Counted from the first letter of the stretch, positions 42,710 through 51,050 are shown. The stretch is 62,166 nt of DNA from Acidimicrobiaceae bacterium (GCA_027449885.1 DAIDKS010000004.1:1-62166), one strand, 5' to 3'. Notes: generated from the letters alone by a model not told the origin. A program made the numbers and translations.

Positions 42710-43425
42710 GCCCGGCGCGCCGCCTCGACCAGCCAGCGAAACGTCGGGTCGGGACGCGTCAACAGCTCGGGGTGCCACTGCACCGCGAGCAGCTCCCCGT
42801 CAGCGCTCTCGACGCCCTCGACGACGCCGTCGCTCGCCACCGCCGAGATCCGGAGCCCCTCGCCCACCCGCTCGACCACCTGGTGGTGCAGGGAGTTGAC
42901 GGCGAGGCGCTCGGGCACGAGGTGCGCGAGCATCGTCCCGCCGTTCACGAGGACCTCGTGCGTGGGCTGACGACCGTTCACGTCCCACTGCGGGTGCCCG
43001 GCCCCCTCCTCCAGCTCCACGTGCTGGCGCAGGCTGCCGCCCTCGGCCACGTTGACGAGCTGGAAGCCGCGACAGATCCCGAGGACCGGGATCCCCTTCG
43101 CGCGAGCCGCGGCGTAGAGGGCCAACTCCCACGCGTCGCGGGAGGGCTCCACCTCGCCGAGGTGGGGATCGGGCACTGCGCCGTAGAGGACCGGGTCGAG
43201 GTCCGCGCCTCCCGAGAGCACCAGGCCGTCCAGGTGCTCGACGATCTCGTCGACGTCGGCGTCACGAGTGAGCTCGACCGGCAGGCCGCCGGCCTCGGCG
43301 ACCGACGCCCCGTAATCGGTGAAGTGGACGTCGACGTCGAGGTCGGCCATCGCCGCGGGCACCGACGTGCCCAGTCGCCGCGCCGGCCAGCGCCGCCCCG
43401 TCAGTCCGATCAGCGGTCGCCCCAT
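42706..43425 (-). CDS. Class I glutamine amidotransferase-like gamma-glutamyl hydrolase (PuuD type)
   Basis: A 239-aa peptidase C26 enzyme with the nucleophile Cys in GICRGFQLVNV and the His/Glu pair in VQWHPE. Members cleave gamma-glutamyl amides, for example gamma-glutamyl-GABA in putrescine use. A DAO-type oxidase (2792-4204) and an ALDH (58869-60233) elsewhere in the window would fit such a route, but they are not linked to it. The ATG at 43425 lies 7 nt after TACGAT. The frame upstream overlaps gcvPB and is not used. Confidence 0.85.
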   Translation of the reverse strand: MGRPLIGLTGRRWPARRLGTSVPAAMADLDVDVHFTDYGASVAEAGGLPVELTRDADVDEIVEHLDGLVLSGGADLDPVLYGAVPDPHLGEVEPSRDAWELALYAAARAKGIPVLGICRGFQLVNVAEGGSLRQHVELEEGAGHPQWDVNGRQPTHEVLVNGGTMLAHLVPERLAVNSLHHQVVERVGEGLRISAVASDGVVEGVESADGELLAVQWHPELLTRPDPTFRWLVEAARRA

Positions 43426-43432
43426 GGCGACC

Positions 43433-43438
43433 ATCGTA
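43433..43438 (-). promoter_or_regulatory. Leaderless-type -10 box of the PuuD-like gene
   Basis: TACGAT on the minus strand with 7 nt to the ATG at 43425, located between the gcvPB stop and the start. Confidence 0.55.
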
Positions 43439-43442
43439 GGGG

Positions 43443-44954
43443 TCAGCGCGGTCGCGCCGCGTCCTCGGTCGCCTTCAGCACGCGCGCCGCGAGCGCCTCG
43501 TCGACCCGGCCCACCGGGGTGTGACGCGGGGCCGCCCGCAGGCCCTCCGGGTCGCTCCCGGCGCGTTGGGCGATCGACTCGATGGCCGACGCGAGGGCCT
43601 CGAGCGTCTGGACGCTCTCGGTCTCCGTCGGCTCGAACATGAGGGCCTCGTCGACGATCAGCGGGAAGTACACCGTCGGCGCGTGGAAGCCCTCGTCGAG
43701 GAGGGCCTTCGCGACGTCGAGCGCCTTCACGCCGGTCGCCGACTTGATGGGTGACGCGGTGAGGACGGCCTCGTGCATGCACGGGCGGTCGTAGGCAGCG
43801 GGCAGAGTGGCGGCGAGACGGCGACGCAACCAGTTCGCGTTGAGCACGGCGTGCTGGGCGACCCGCGCGAGGCCGTCGGCGCCGTGGACCTCGATGTAGG
43901 CGAGCGCCCGCGCCAGGACGAGGGCGTTGCCGTGCCAGCCGTGGACGCGACCGATCGAGCGCGCGGGCTCGCGCCACCCGTAGCCCTCCGCGAGGCGCGC
44001 CGGACGTGGCCCCGGCAGGAACTCCACCAGGTGCGGCGCCACCGCCACCGGCCCGGCGCCGGGACCGCCACCGCCGTGCGGGGTCGCGAACGTCTTGTGC
44101 AGGTTCATGTGGACGATGTCGAAGCCCATGTCACCCGGTCGCACCACGCCGACGATGGCGTTCAGGTTGGCCCCGTCGTAGTAGAGGAGTCCGCCCACCT
44201 CGTGCACGGCCTCGGCGATCTCGGCGATCTCCTCCTCGAACAGGCCGACGGTGTTGGGGTTGGTCAGCATGATGCCCGCGACGTCGGGCCCGAGGGCCCC
44301 CCGCAGGGCCGCCAGGTCCACCAGCCCGCGCTCGTTCGACGGGATGGTCGTCACCTCGTAGCCCCCGAGCGTCACCGACGCCGGGTTCGTGCCGTGGGCC
44401 GAGTCGGGGATGATGACCCGACGGCGCACGTCGCCGCGTGAGGCGTGGTAGGCGCGCATGAGCAGCAGCCCGGTCAACTCCCCCGCCGCGCCGGCGGCCG
44501 GCTGCAGGGTGACGCCCGCCATGCCCGTGATCGCGCAGAGCCGCTCCTCGAGCGTGACCAGCAGCTCGAGCCAACCCTGCGTGAGCGCGGCCGGGGCCCC
44601 GGGGTGCACGCTCGCCAGCCGAGGGTCCCCCGCGACGGTGTCGCAGAACTTCGGGTTGTACTTCATGGTGCACGACCCGAGCGGATACATCCCGAGGTCG
44701 ACCGAGAACTGCCGGTGCGTGAGACGCGTGACGTGGCCGACGAGGTCACGCTCGGAGAGGGCGACCGTCTCGAGCGGCGCGTCCCGGAGATGCTCCGCCG
44801 GGATCATCTCGCCGAGGTCGCGCGGGGCGATGCCCGTCGTGCGCAGTTGGGCCGCGCTGCGTCCCGCGACGGACAGCTCGAACATCGTGGGCTCGACCTC
44901 GCGCCCCATGAGGGGTGCCGAGGCCGCCCGGGCGCCGGGCATCGCGGCCATCAC
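43443..44954 (-). CDS. gcvPB: Glycine dehydrogenase (decarboxylating), subunit 2
   Basis: A 503-aa PLP enzyme forming the C-terminal half of the P-protein. PLP would bind Lys in HMNLHKTFATPHGGGGPG, and PDSAHGTNPASV and LNAIVGVVRPGDMGFD are typical. With subunit 1 it decarboxylates glycine and passes aminomethyl to GcvH. The start GTG at 44954 overlaps the gcvPA stop by four bases (GTGA), so the halves of this split enzyme are translationally coupled and should be made in equal amounts. Confidence 0.96.
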   Translation of the reverse strand: MMAAMPGARAASAPLMGREVEPTMFELSVAGRSAAQLRTTGIAPRDLGEMIPAEHLRDAPLETVALSERDLVGHVTRLTHRQFSVDLGMYPLGSCTMKYNPKFCDTVAGDPRLASVHPGAPAALTQGWLELLVTLEERLCAITGMAGVTLQPAAGAAGELTGLLLMRAYHASRGDVRRRVIIPDSAHGTNPASVTLGGYEVTTIPSNERGLVDLAALRGALGPDVAGIMLTNPNTVGLFEEEIAEIAEAVHEVGGLLYYDGANLNAIVGVVRPGDMGFDIVHMNLHKTFATPHGGGGPGAGPVAVAPHLVEFLPGPRPARLAEGYGWREPARSIGRVHGWHGNALVLARALAYIEVHGADGLARVAQHAVLNANWLRRRLAATLPAAYDRPCMHEAVLTASPIKSATGVKALDVAKALLDEGFHAPTVYFPLIVDEALMFEPTETESVQTLEALASAIESIAQRAGSDPEGLRAAPRHTPVGRVDEALAARVLKATEDAARPR

Positions 44955-46309
44955 CGAACCACCTTTCCGAGAGTCGCCACGTAGCGATCGAGTTCCGCGC
45001 GCGTTCGACGTTCCGTCACGCTCACGAGCAGGACGTGCTCGGGATCCTCGATCGACGGGTCGGCCCCTCCGGTGAGGGCGCCGACGTTCAGGCCCGCGAG
45101 GATCCCCTCCCCCGCCATCGCCTCGACGACCTCACCCGCGGGGCGCGCCAGTCGAATCGCGAACTCCCGCACGAAGGGTGATCCGTGCGCCGGTGCGACC
45201 CCGGGCAGCCTCGTCACCTCGTCGAAGAGGGCGTGCGCCCCTACCGCGCAGGCCCTCGCGACGTCGGCGAGGCCGCGGGTGCCGAGCCAGCCGAGCTGGA
45301 TCGCCGCCGTGACGGCGATCAGGGTCTGATTGGTGCAGACGTTGCTCGTCGCCTTCTCGCGACGGATGTCCTGCTCGCGAGCTCGCAGCGTCGTGACGAA
45401 CGCGCGCCGACCCTCCGCGTCGACGGTCTCGCCGACGATGCGACCCGGGAGACGGCGAACCTGGTCCTCCCGGACCGCGAACAGGCCGAGGTAGGGCCCG
45501 CCGAAGGAGAGCGGCGTCCCGAAGGCCTGCCCCTCCCCCACGTAGACGTCGGCTCCCCACTCCCCCGCCGAGCGCACGAGAGCGGCACTGACCGGGTCCC
45601 CGGCGACGACGAGCAGCCCGCCGCGCTCGTCGGCGACGGCCCGCGCTGCGTCGAGGGGCTCGAGGGCGCCCAGATAGTTCGGGTACGCCGCGACCACGGC
45701 GGCGACGTCGTCTCCCGCGCGGGCGGCCGACCAGTCCGTCACCCCGTCGCGCAGCGGCACGACCTCGATCGCGTGCCCCGTGCCGGCGGCGAAGGTCGCC
45801 GCCACCCGGCGCCAGTGCGGATGGACGCCCGCCGAGACCAGCATCCGGCTCCGGCCGGTCGCCCCGTGGGCCAGGTTGAGCGCCTCGACCAGGGCGGTCG
45901 CCCCGTCGTAGAGGGAGGCGTTGGCGATCGGCAGCCCGCTGAGTCGCGACACCAACGACTGGTATTCGAAGAGGGCTTGTAGCACTCCCTGGGCCACCTC
46001 GGGCTGGTACGGGGTGTAGGCGGTGACGAACTCGCTGCGCGACGCGAGGGCCCGCACCACCGAGGGGATCTCGTGGTCGTAGGCCCCTCCCCCGGCGAAG
46101 CAGGTCAGTCCGGCCGCACGGTTCGCGTCACCCCACCGCGCCACATCGTCGGCGACGTCCGGCTCGTTGCGCCCCGCGGGGATGTCGAGTCCTCCGGCCA
46201 ACCGCACCGCCTCGGGAATGTGGGCGAAGAGGTCGTCGAGTGAGCCCATACCGATGAAGGAGAGCATCTCACCGACCTCATCAGGGGTATGGGGAAGATA
46301 GTCCGCCAT
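44951..46309 (-). CDS. gcvPA: Glycine dehydrogenase (decarboxylating), subunit 1
   Basis: A 452-aa protein equivalent to the N-terminal half of glycine decarboxylase. It begins MADYLPHTPDEVGEML and has ASRSEFVTAYTPYQPEVAQG and SLYDGATALVEA, which are standard for GcvPA. Split P-protein is the norm in many Gram-positive and thermophilic bacteria but not in mycobacteria, where gcvB is fused. The ATG lies 1 nt after the gcvT stop. Confidence 0.95.
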   Translation of the reverse strand: MADYLPHTPDEVGEMLSFIGMGSLDDLFAHIPEAVRLAGGLDIPAGRNEPDVADDVARWGDANRAAGLTCFAGGGAYDHEIPSVVRALASRSEFVTAYTPYQPEVAQGVLQALFEYQSLVSRLSGLPIANASLYDGATALVEALNLAHGATGRSRMLVSAGVHPHWRRVAATFAAGTGHAIEVVPLRDGVTDWSAARAGDDVAAVVAAYPNYLGALEPLDAARAVADERGGLLVVAGDPVSAALVRSAGEWGADVYVGEGQAFGTPLSFGGPYLGLFAVREDQVRRLPGRIVGETVDAEGRRAFVTTLRAREQDIRREKATSNVCTNQTLIAVTAAIQLGWLGTRGLADVARACAVGAHALFDEVTRLPGVAPAHGSPFVREFAIRLARPAGEVVEAMAGEGILAGLNVGALTGGADPSIEDPEHVLLVSVTERRTRAELDRYVATLGKVVR

Positions 46310-46310
46310 C

Positions 46311-47363
46311 TCACGACGCCTTTCTCACGAAGGGCAGCGCGCTCACCCGCGCGGCCACGACTCGTCCTCGCACCTCGACCTCGACGGGGACTCCCGGCTC
46401 GAGCGCCTCGTCGAGCAGCCCGAGTCCGATGCCGCGCTCGAGGACGGGCGAGTAGTTCCCGGAGCTGAGCGTGCCGAGCTCACGGCCCGCGCGGCGCACC
46501 AGCGCTCCGTCACGAAGGGGCTGACGCGTCTCGGCGACGACGCCGACGAGGTGGCGCGCGACCCCCCGATCCCGCTCGGCCGCGACGGCCTCGCGCCCGC
46601 GGAACGTCTCCTTGTCCCAGCCGAGGACCCACCCCAGGCCGGCCTCGAGGGTCGTCGACCGGAGGCTGAGCTCGTGGCCGTAGAGCGGCAGGGCGGCCTC
46701 GAGGCGCAGAGTGTCACGGGCACCGAGTCCCGCCGGGGTCACCCCGGCCGCGAGGATGGCGTCGAAGAGCGCCGGCGCCGCGCCGTTCGGCACGCTGAAC
46801 TCGACGCCGGCCTCGCCCGTGTACCCGGTCCCGGCGACCCGCACCGGCGCACCGCCCCACTCGATCACGGCGACGCGATTGCGACCGACCTCGCCGAATC
46901 GCGGGTCGATCGTCGCGACCCGTTCGCGAGCCGCGGGCCCCTGGACGGCGAGGACGCAGCGCGACGCGGTGACGTCCGTCCCGGGCAGGGCGGCCGTCAC
47001 CCCCTCGGTGTTCGACGCGTTCGGCATCACGTCGAAGCTCTCGTCCTCGACCCACCAGACGATGATGTCGTCGACGACGAATCCCTGGTCGGTCAGGAGA
47101 TGCGTGTACTGCGCCCGACCCGGGCCGATCTTCCTCAGGTCGTTCGTGAGCGTGCGCTGCAGCGCGTCGAAGCTGCCGGCGCCCTCGACGCGCACCGTCC
47201 CGAGATGGCTCACGTCGAAGACGACCGCGTCGCGCCGGCACGCGAGGTGCTCCGCCACGGTCCCCGAGGGGTACGCGAGGGGCATCTCCCATCCCCCGAA
47301 GTTCGTCGTCTTGGCCCCGAGGGCCACGTGCTGGTCGTAGAGGTGGGGGCGGCGCTCGTTCAC
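46311..47363 (-). CDS. gcvT: Glycine cleavage system T protein (aminomethyltransferase)
   Basis: A 350-aa tetrahydrofolate-dependent enzyme that releases ammonia from the aminomethyl-lipoyl group of GcvH and forms methylene-THF. It starts VNERRPHLYDQHVALGAKTTNF and includes FDVSHLGTVRVEG and a TGYTGEAGVEF segment that binds folate. It heads the gcvT-gcvPA-gcvPB run. The GTG at 47363 lies 6 nt after TAAGGT, so no leader exists and a glycine riboswitch is excluded if that promoter is used. GcvH is 9 kb away. Confidence 0.95.
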   Translation of the reverse strand: MNERRPHLYDQHVALGAKTTNFGGWEMPLAYPSGTVAEHLACRRDAVVFDVSHLGTVRVEGAGSFDALQRTLTNDLRKIGPGRAQYTHLLTDQGFVVDDIIVWWVEDESFDVMPNASNTEGVTAALPGTDVTASRCVLAVQGPAARERVATIDPRFGEVGRNRVAVIEWGGAPVRVAGTGYTGEAGVEFSVPNGAAPALFDAILAAGVTPAGLGARDTLRLEAALPLYGHELSLRSTTLEAGLGWVLGWDKETFRGREAVAAERDRGVARHLVGVVAETRQPLRDGALVRRAGRELGTLSSGNYSPVLERGIGLGLLDEALEPGVPVEVEVRGRVVAARVSALPFVRKAS

Positions 47364-47369
47364 GTGGTC

Positions 47370-47375
47370 ACCTTA
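47370..47375 (-). promoter_or_regulatory. Leaderless-type -10 box of gcvT, made from a stop codon
   Basis: TAAGGT on the minus strand. Its TAA is the stop codon of the nuclease-fold gene, with 6 nt to the GTG at 47363. Confidence 0.55.
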
Positions 47376-47777
47376 CGCTGCACTCGACTCCCCGGCGGCG
47401 AGGACCCCGAGCCCGTGCCGCTCGAGGAGGTCGAGGACCTGTCGTCGGTAGAGGACGTCGATCTCGACCCCGGGGTAGCGGTCGCGGACGTCGCGAACCT
47501 TGCGGTTCTTGCGCGTCACGAGTCGCTGCTCGAGGACCGTCACCTCGAGGTAGACGTCGAACTCCGGCAGGTAGAAGTCGGGGCGAAACGCGCGCGTCAC
47601 CCGTCCGGACTCGTCGACGTCGAGGGGGAACTCCACGGGCTCGTACGCCCAGGCGATGCCGTACAGGTTGAGCAGGGCGGCCACGTCCCGCTCGCTCGGA
47701 TGGGCGAACTGCTCCGCGAGGGCCGCGTGCGAACTCGGATGGCGCCGACGCGTCTCGTCGGACCGGTGGGGGCTCAC
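47373..47777 (-). CDS. PD-(D/E)XK nuclease-fold-like protein of unknown function
   Basis: A 134-aa protein. SERDVAALLN, then FRPDFYLPEFDVYLEV (D67 and E78), then VLYRRQVLDLLERH give the helix-beta-hairpin-beta pattern of PD-(D/E)XK nucleases such as TnsA/VSR-like proteins. The position of the usual Lys (E-x-K) is T80. Lysines occur at 90 and 93 and could substitute, or the protein may be an inactive DNA-binding relative. It overlaps the merR stop (GTGA) and precedes gcvT, so it belongs to that operon. Confidence 0.65.
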   Translation of the reverse strand: MSPHRSDETRRRHPSSHAALAEQFAHPSERDVAALLNLYGIAWAYEPVEFPLDVDESGRVTRAFRPDFYLPEFDVYLEVTVLEQRLVTRKNRKVRDVRDRYPGVEIDVLYRRQVLDLLERHGLGVLAAGESSAA

Positions 47778-48229
47778 GCCGTGACGATCTCCCTCTCCGA
47801 CGTCGCCTCCGACTCGTGGAGACGCGTCGTGAGTTCGGCGACGACGCCTCCCAGGGGAATGATGTTGAAGACGCCCTGGCCGCCGCGCAGCAGGTCGACC
47901 AGCTCGCCGTCCGTGCGCGCGAGCACCGATCCGCGCTCACTGAGCACGAGGCTGGAGGCCGCGAGGTCGGCCCCGAGGTCGCTGCGGAGGCAGTCGACCG
48001 CCTGGCGAGCGCGCGCGAGTGACAGACCCGCGTCGAGCAGGGACTTGATGACCTTCACCTCGAGGACGTCGCCGTAGGAGTAGGCCCGCTTCGAACCACT
48101 GCCGCGAGCGGGGGCGATGGAGGGCGTGACGAGACCCGTGCGGGCCCAGTAGTCCAACTGACGGTACGTGACGCCCGTCAATCGACACACCGTGGGCCCC
48201 GAGAAACCCGTTGTCGAGGTCGTAGCCAT
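47774..48229 (-). CDS. MerR-family transcriptional regulator (Rv1830-like)
   Basis: A 151-aa regulator. The helix-turn-helix GFSGPTVCRLTGVTYRQLDYWARTG is followed by the wing SKRAYSYGDVLEVKVIKSLL and a short effector region without conserved Cys, so no metal site is visible. The mycobacterial relative Rv1830 also lies near the gcv genes. The ATG at 48229 has a GGGAGGG ribosome site, while an in-frame GTG at 48256 has none. A 7-bp inverted repeat upstream (48271-48286) is a likely binding site, suggesting autoregulation. Confidence 0.85.
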   Translation of the reverse strand: MATTSTTGFSGPTVCRLTGVTYRQLDYWARTGLVTPSIAPARGSGSKRAYSYGDVLEVKVIKSLLDAGLSLARARQAVDCLRSDLGADLAASSLVLSERGSVLARTDGELVDLLRGGQGVFNIIPLGGVVAELTTRLHESEATSEREIVTA

Positions 48230-48254
48230 AGTCCCTCCCGACCGAGGTCCTCTC

Positions 48255-48260
48255 ATGGTA
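48255..48260 (-). promoter_or_regulatory. Candidate -10 box of merR
   Basis: TACCAT on the minus strand, 25 nt upstream of the ATG. The inverted repeat begins 10 bp further upstream, over the -35 region. Confidence 0.45.
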
Positions 48261-48270
48261 CCCGACTCGG

Positions 48271-48286
48271 ACTACACACGTGTAGT
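48271..48286. promoter_or_regulatory. Likely MerR operator
   Basis: ACTACAC and GTGTAGT arms (7 bp) around a 2-bp spacer, between the merR promoter and a divergent leaderless promoter (48316-48321). The dyad is of the type MerR dimers bind. Confidence 0.5.
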
Positions 48287-48315
48287 TCTTCGCTGAACGA
48301 CCCCGGCCACTCCGT

Positions 48316-48321
48316 TAGGGT
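48316..48321 (+). promoter_or_regulatory. Leaderless-type -10 box upstream of a short ORF
   Basis: TAGGGT with 6 nt to the GTG at 48328. Confidence 0.55.
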
Positions 48322-48327
48322 GAGTCG

Positions 48328-48405
48328 GTGCCGTTCGCCGTCCCGACCCCGCGCGACGAGGGATCGGGTTCCACGCCCGCCCCCCTCTCGGAGGACCGGT
48401 CGTGA
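48328..48405 (+). CDS. Short leaderless ORF (25 aa) coupled to a membrane protein gene
   Basis: A frame of 25 codons (VPFAVPTPRDEGSGS...) starts with a GTG 6 nt after TAGGGT and ends overlapping the next start codon (GTGA). Placement matches the leaderless genes of this window exactly, so the mRNA probably begins here and the peptide is translated. The sequence is Pro/Ser-rich with no recognisable function. It may serve only to deliver ribosomes to the downstream gene. Confidence 0.5.
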   Translation: MPFAVPTPRDEGSGSTPAPLSEDRS

Positions 48406-48956
48406 GCGACCGCCGACCGCCCCTCACGACGACGACCAGTCTCTGGCCGGCCGCCATGGTGATCGGGATCGCCGTCGCCATGCTGGCCGTCTTCCTCGCG
48501 ATCGACGTCATCGCCAATCCGTCGGTGGCCCCGACGACGACCATCCCGGTGGTCGTGGGGGGACTGGCTCCGGCGACGAGCAACGCGGTCGTCGCCGGGT
48601 GCGCCCAACCGGGCACTCCCCCGGCGAACATTCGCGGGGCCCTGCTCGTGCCCGTCGGGACGAGCGCCGCGGGACCCGTCCTGCACCCGAACAGCGGGGC
48701 GGGCGACTACGACTGCCTCCGGTCCCTCGTCACGACGGCCCCCAGCTCCGACCTCCTCGGCTTCTACAGCGCCCACCTCCAGGCCGAGGGCTGGAGCCTC
48801 TTCTCCCGGGGCTCCGCCTCGGGCGAGCCTCAGCTCCTCTTCCAGAAGGCCGGTTCGGACACCTTCTACTGGGTCGTCGGGATCACCGTCACGGGCACGC
48901 CCCAGGGCGTCACCACCTGGACCTTCCGCATCTACCAGAACTCGTCGGCGATCTAG
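48402..48956 (+). CDS. Membrane-anchored hypothetical protein, 184 aa
   Basis: The protein has a short cytoplasmic N-terminus, one membrane helix (LWPAAMVIGIAVAMLAVFLA), a Thr/Pro stretch (SVAPTTTIPVV) and an extracytoplasmic domain of about 130 residues with two Cys (AGCAQPG and YDCLRS) that probably form a disulfide. The domain contains SSDLLGFYSAHLQAEGWSLF, a pattern common in actinobacterial lipoprotein-like proteins of unknown role. It is coupled to the preceding 25-codon ORF and is convergent with the glycosyltransferase-like gene, with a 4-nt overlap. Confidence 0.75.
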   Translation: MSDRRPPLTTTTSLWPAAMVIGIAVAMLAVFLAIDVIANPSVAPTTTIPVVVGGLAPATSNAVVAGCAQPGTPPANIRGALLVPVGTSAAGPVLHPNSGAGDYDCLRSLVTTAPSSDLLGFYSAHLQAEGWSLFSRGSASGEPQLLFQKAGSDTFYWVVGITVTGTPQGVTTWTFRIYQNSSAI

Positions 48957-50242
48957 ACGACGAGGAGGGGTTCGCGCACGTCGGCCGGCGTCACGGCCCA
49001 CGACCACAAGGCGAAGTTGAGCGGGTAGATCACGTAGCCGACGCGTGTCGCGGACGCCGCGAGGATCACGACCGTCGCCCCGACGGCGATCACCCGCAGG
49101 AGCGCCGGAAGGTCGATGGGCCAGTGTCGGCGCACGTACCCGAGTCCGAGATACCCCAGCACCACCAGCGTGATCGGCTCGATCAGGTGGCCGAGGGGCG
49201 ACCAGAGCGTCGTGAGGATGTGGCCCGGCAGCGGCGACGCCGCGGGCGAGTGGACGCCGGCGATCCCCAGGGGGAACGCGACGACGTTCGCGACGAACGC
49301 CGCGGGAGCCCGCACCGCGAACGGCACCGAGGTCAGCGCGACGATGGCCGCGACCAGGATGGCGACGCGCATCCATCGCCGACGCCCGGTCGAGTCGACC
49401 GCGACGAGCAGGGCGCCGAGGGCGACGGGCCACGCCGTGAACTTCATCGCGGCCGCCACGCCGAGGCTGGCTCCGGCGAGCCATGTTCGCCGTCGTTGCA
49501 GGGCGACCACACCGAGGAGCAACAGGGCGAGGATCGGCATGTCGTCGCCGCCCGTCGCGAGGAACAGGGCCCCCGTCGGCAGTGCCAACAGCACCTGGGC
49601 CACCCGGACCTTGCGCTCGTGGGTCGCTCGCAGCATCGCCAGGGCGACCGCCGCCGCGAGCAGCGTCATGAGGGACATGATGATGCGCGCGTCGGTCAAC
49701 TCGGCGCGGTGCGTCGCCGCGGAGGGAAGCCCGAACACGCTCATCAGGGGCAGGTACGGGAAGAACGACTGGTAGGCGGGCACCCCCGGGACGGCGTTCA
49801 CCAGGTGCCCGTTGTGGATGTAGCTGCGGTAGGGGTCGAGACCGCGACTGACGTAGGTGGCGGAGCGCTCGATGACCGAGACCTCGGGCTGCGCGAAGCC
49901 GGCTCCGTGGTCGAGGTGGCGCCAGCGCGCCTCGAGCCCGAGGGGGATGGCCACCGCCCCGAGGACGACCAGGCCGAGCAGGGCGACGCGCAGGCGGCGC
50001 TGGCCCGCCTCCGAGAGGCGATGCGACCGACGGGCGGCCAGGACCGCGACGAAACCCACCGCGGCGTAGGGCCCGGCCGCGAGGTAGCCCCAGTGCCACT
50101 GGGCCGCCTGGGTCGAGGTCAGCGCGAGGAGGGTGGCGAAGAGGGCCGACGTCCCGTAGAGGACTCCGTCCGAGGCGAGCGGTCCCATCCGAGAGACACG
50201 GCTGGCGACGCCACGGCGCACGGTCTCGAGACGCGCCAGCAT
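48953..50242 (-). CDS. Polytopic membrane protein, GT87/DUF2029-like
   Basis: A 429-aa protein with about ten to eleven hydrophobic helices. After the second or third helix comes the large loop RGLDPYRSYIHNGHLVNAVP, and later LATGGDDMPILALLLL and AAAMKFTAWPVAL. This resembles the GT-C mannosyltransferases of GT87/DUF2029, which use polyprenyl-phosphate sugars at the cell envelope. The expected acidic pair in the first loop is present only as a WRHLDHGAGF segment, so the enzymatic role is tentative. The ATG at 50242 lies 7 nt after TAGACT. Confidence 0.7.
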   Translation of the reverse strand: MLARLETVRRGVASRVSRMGPLASDGVLYGTSALFATLLALTSTQAAQWHWGYLAAGPYAAVGFVAVLAARRSHRLSEAGQRRLRVALLGLVVLGAVAIPLGLEARWRHLDHGAGFAQPEVSVIERSATYVSRGLDPYRSYIHNGHLVNAVPGVPAYQSFFPYLPLMSVFGLPSAATHRAELTDARIIMSLMTLLAAAVALAMLRATHERKVRVAQVLLALPTGALFLATGGDDMPILALLLLGVVALQRRRTWLAGASLGVAAAMKFTAWPVALGALLVAVDSTGRRRWMRVAILVAAIVALTSVPFAVRAPAAFVANVVAFPLGIAGVHSPAASPLPGHILTTLWSPLGHLIEPITLVVLGYLGLGYVRRHWPIDLPALLRVIAVGATVVILAASATRVGYVIYPLNFALWSWAVTPADVREPLLVV

Positions 50243-50249
50243 CTCGTTC

Positions 50250-50255
50250 AGTCTA
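50250..50255 (-). promoter_or_regulatory. Leaderless-type -10 box of the GT87-like gene
   Basis: TAGACT on the minus strand with 7 nt to the ATG at 50242. Confidence 0.6.
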
Positions 50256-50270
50256 CCGGTGACGTCCGGC

Positions 50271-51050
50271 TCAGCCGATCGGCTCCGGGGGACGGCGACG
50301 GATCGGCTGACGGGTGGGCGGCGGCACGGGGCCGGTGAGGAATCGCGTGATGATCCGCACCGAGAGGCCGGGATACTCCTTCAGCAGACCGTGCGAGGCT
50401 CCCGGGAGGACGCAGAGCTGGCCATCGGGCAGGGCGTCGTACATCTCGACCGCGTGCTCGAGGCGCGTGGAGTCGTCGTCGCCCACCATGAGGAGCGTGG
50501 GGGCCGCGAGACCCGCGAGCACGCCGGGATCGAGGTCCGGCTCCGTCGCGAACAGGTGGACCGACTTCTCCGCGACGATCCGGGCGTGCCCCACCCCGTC
50601 GGGACTCCGGGCACCGAAGGCGAGCGCCCACGCCTCGAAGTCCGGACCCTCGAGGGGGAACGCCGGCGCCGGGGCGAGTCCCGACGGTCGCGTGTTGGCT
50701 CCGACGGCGACGATCCGTCGCACGAGGTCCGGGCGTCGCAGCGCCGTGAGGAGCGCCACGATGCCCCCGTCGCTGTGACCGAGCAGGTGAGCCCGGTGCC
50801 CGAGGCGCTCGAGGAAGGCGATCGTCTCGTCGACCATGGCGTCGTAGTGGAAGGGCTCCGCGGTGTCGGCGGTCCGCCCGTGACCCCGACGGTCGAAGTA
50901 CGAGACGCGGAAGCGACGCCGCAGGCGCCCGCCAATCGCGTCACGCAGGCTGGCGCTCGAACTCAGCCCCCCGTGCAGCACCACCAGGTCCTCGCCGTGT
51001 CCCTCGCGGAGCTTCACCCAGGTGGGGTGTCCGTTCAGGTTCACGCGCAC
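50271..51050 (-). CDS. Alpha/beta-hydrolase
   Basis: A 259-aa hydrolase with the oxyanion segment LVVLHGGLSSSASLRD, FDRRGHGRT, the nucleophile Ser in LLGHSDGGIVALL, acid Asp in VGDDDSTRLEHA and His in GASHGLLKEYPG. The triad is complete, but the substrate is unknown. An ATG at 51059 is the longest start, but it overlaps the likely -10 TACGAT. The GTG at 51050 lies exactly 7 nt after that box and fits the leaderless pattern, so I prefer it. The gene is divergent from the AcuI-like gene. Confidence 0.85.
   Translation of the reverse strand: MRVNLNGHPTWVKLREGHGEDLVVLHGGLSSSASLRDAIGGRLRRRFRVSYFDRRGHGRTADTAEPFHYDAMVDETIAFLERLGHRAHLLGHSDGGIVALLTALRRPDLVRRIVAVGANTRPSGLAPAPAFPLEGPDFEAWALAFGARSPDGVGHARIVAEKSVHLFATEPDLDPGVLAGLAAPTLLMVGDDDSTRLEHAVEMYDALPDGQLCVLPGASHGLLKEYPGLSVRIITRFLTGPVPPPTRQPIRRRPPEPIG

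Noticed and set aside
47364..47372. Possible glycine riboswitch upstream of gcvT
   Set aside because: The likely -10 lies 6 nt from the start, leaving no leader, and upstream sequence is coding. No riboswitch core is seen.
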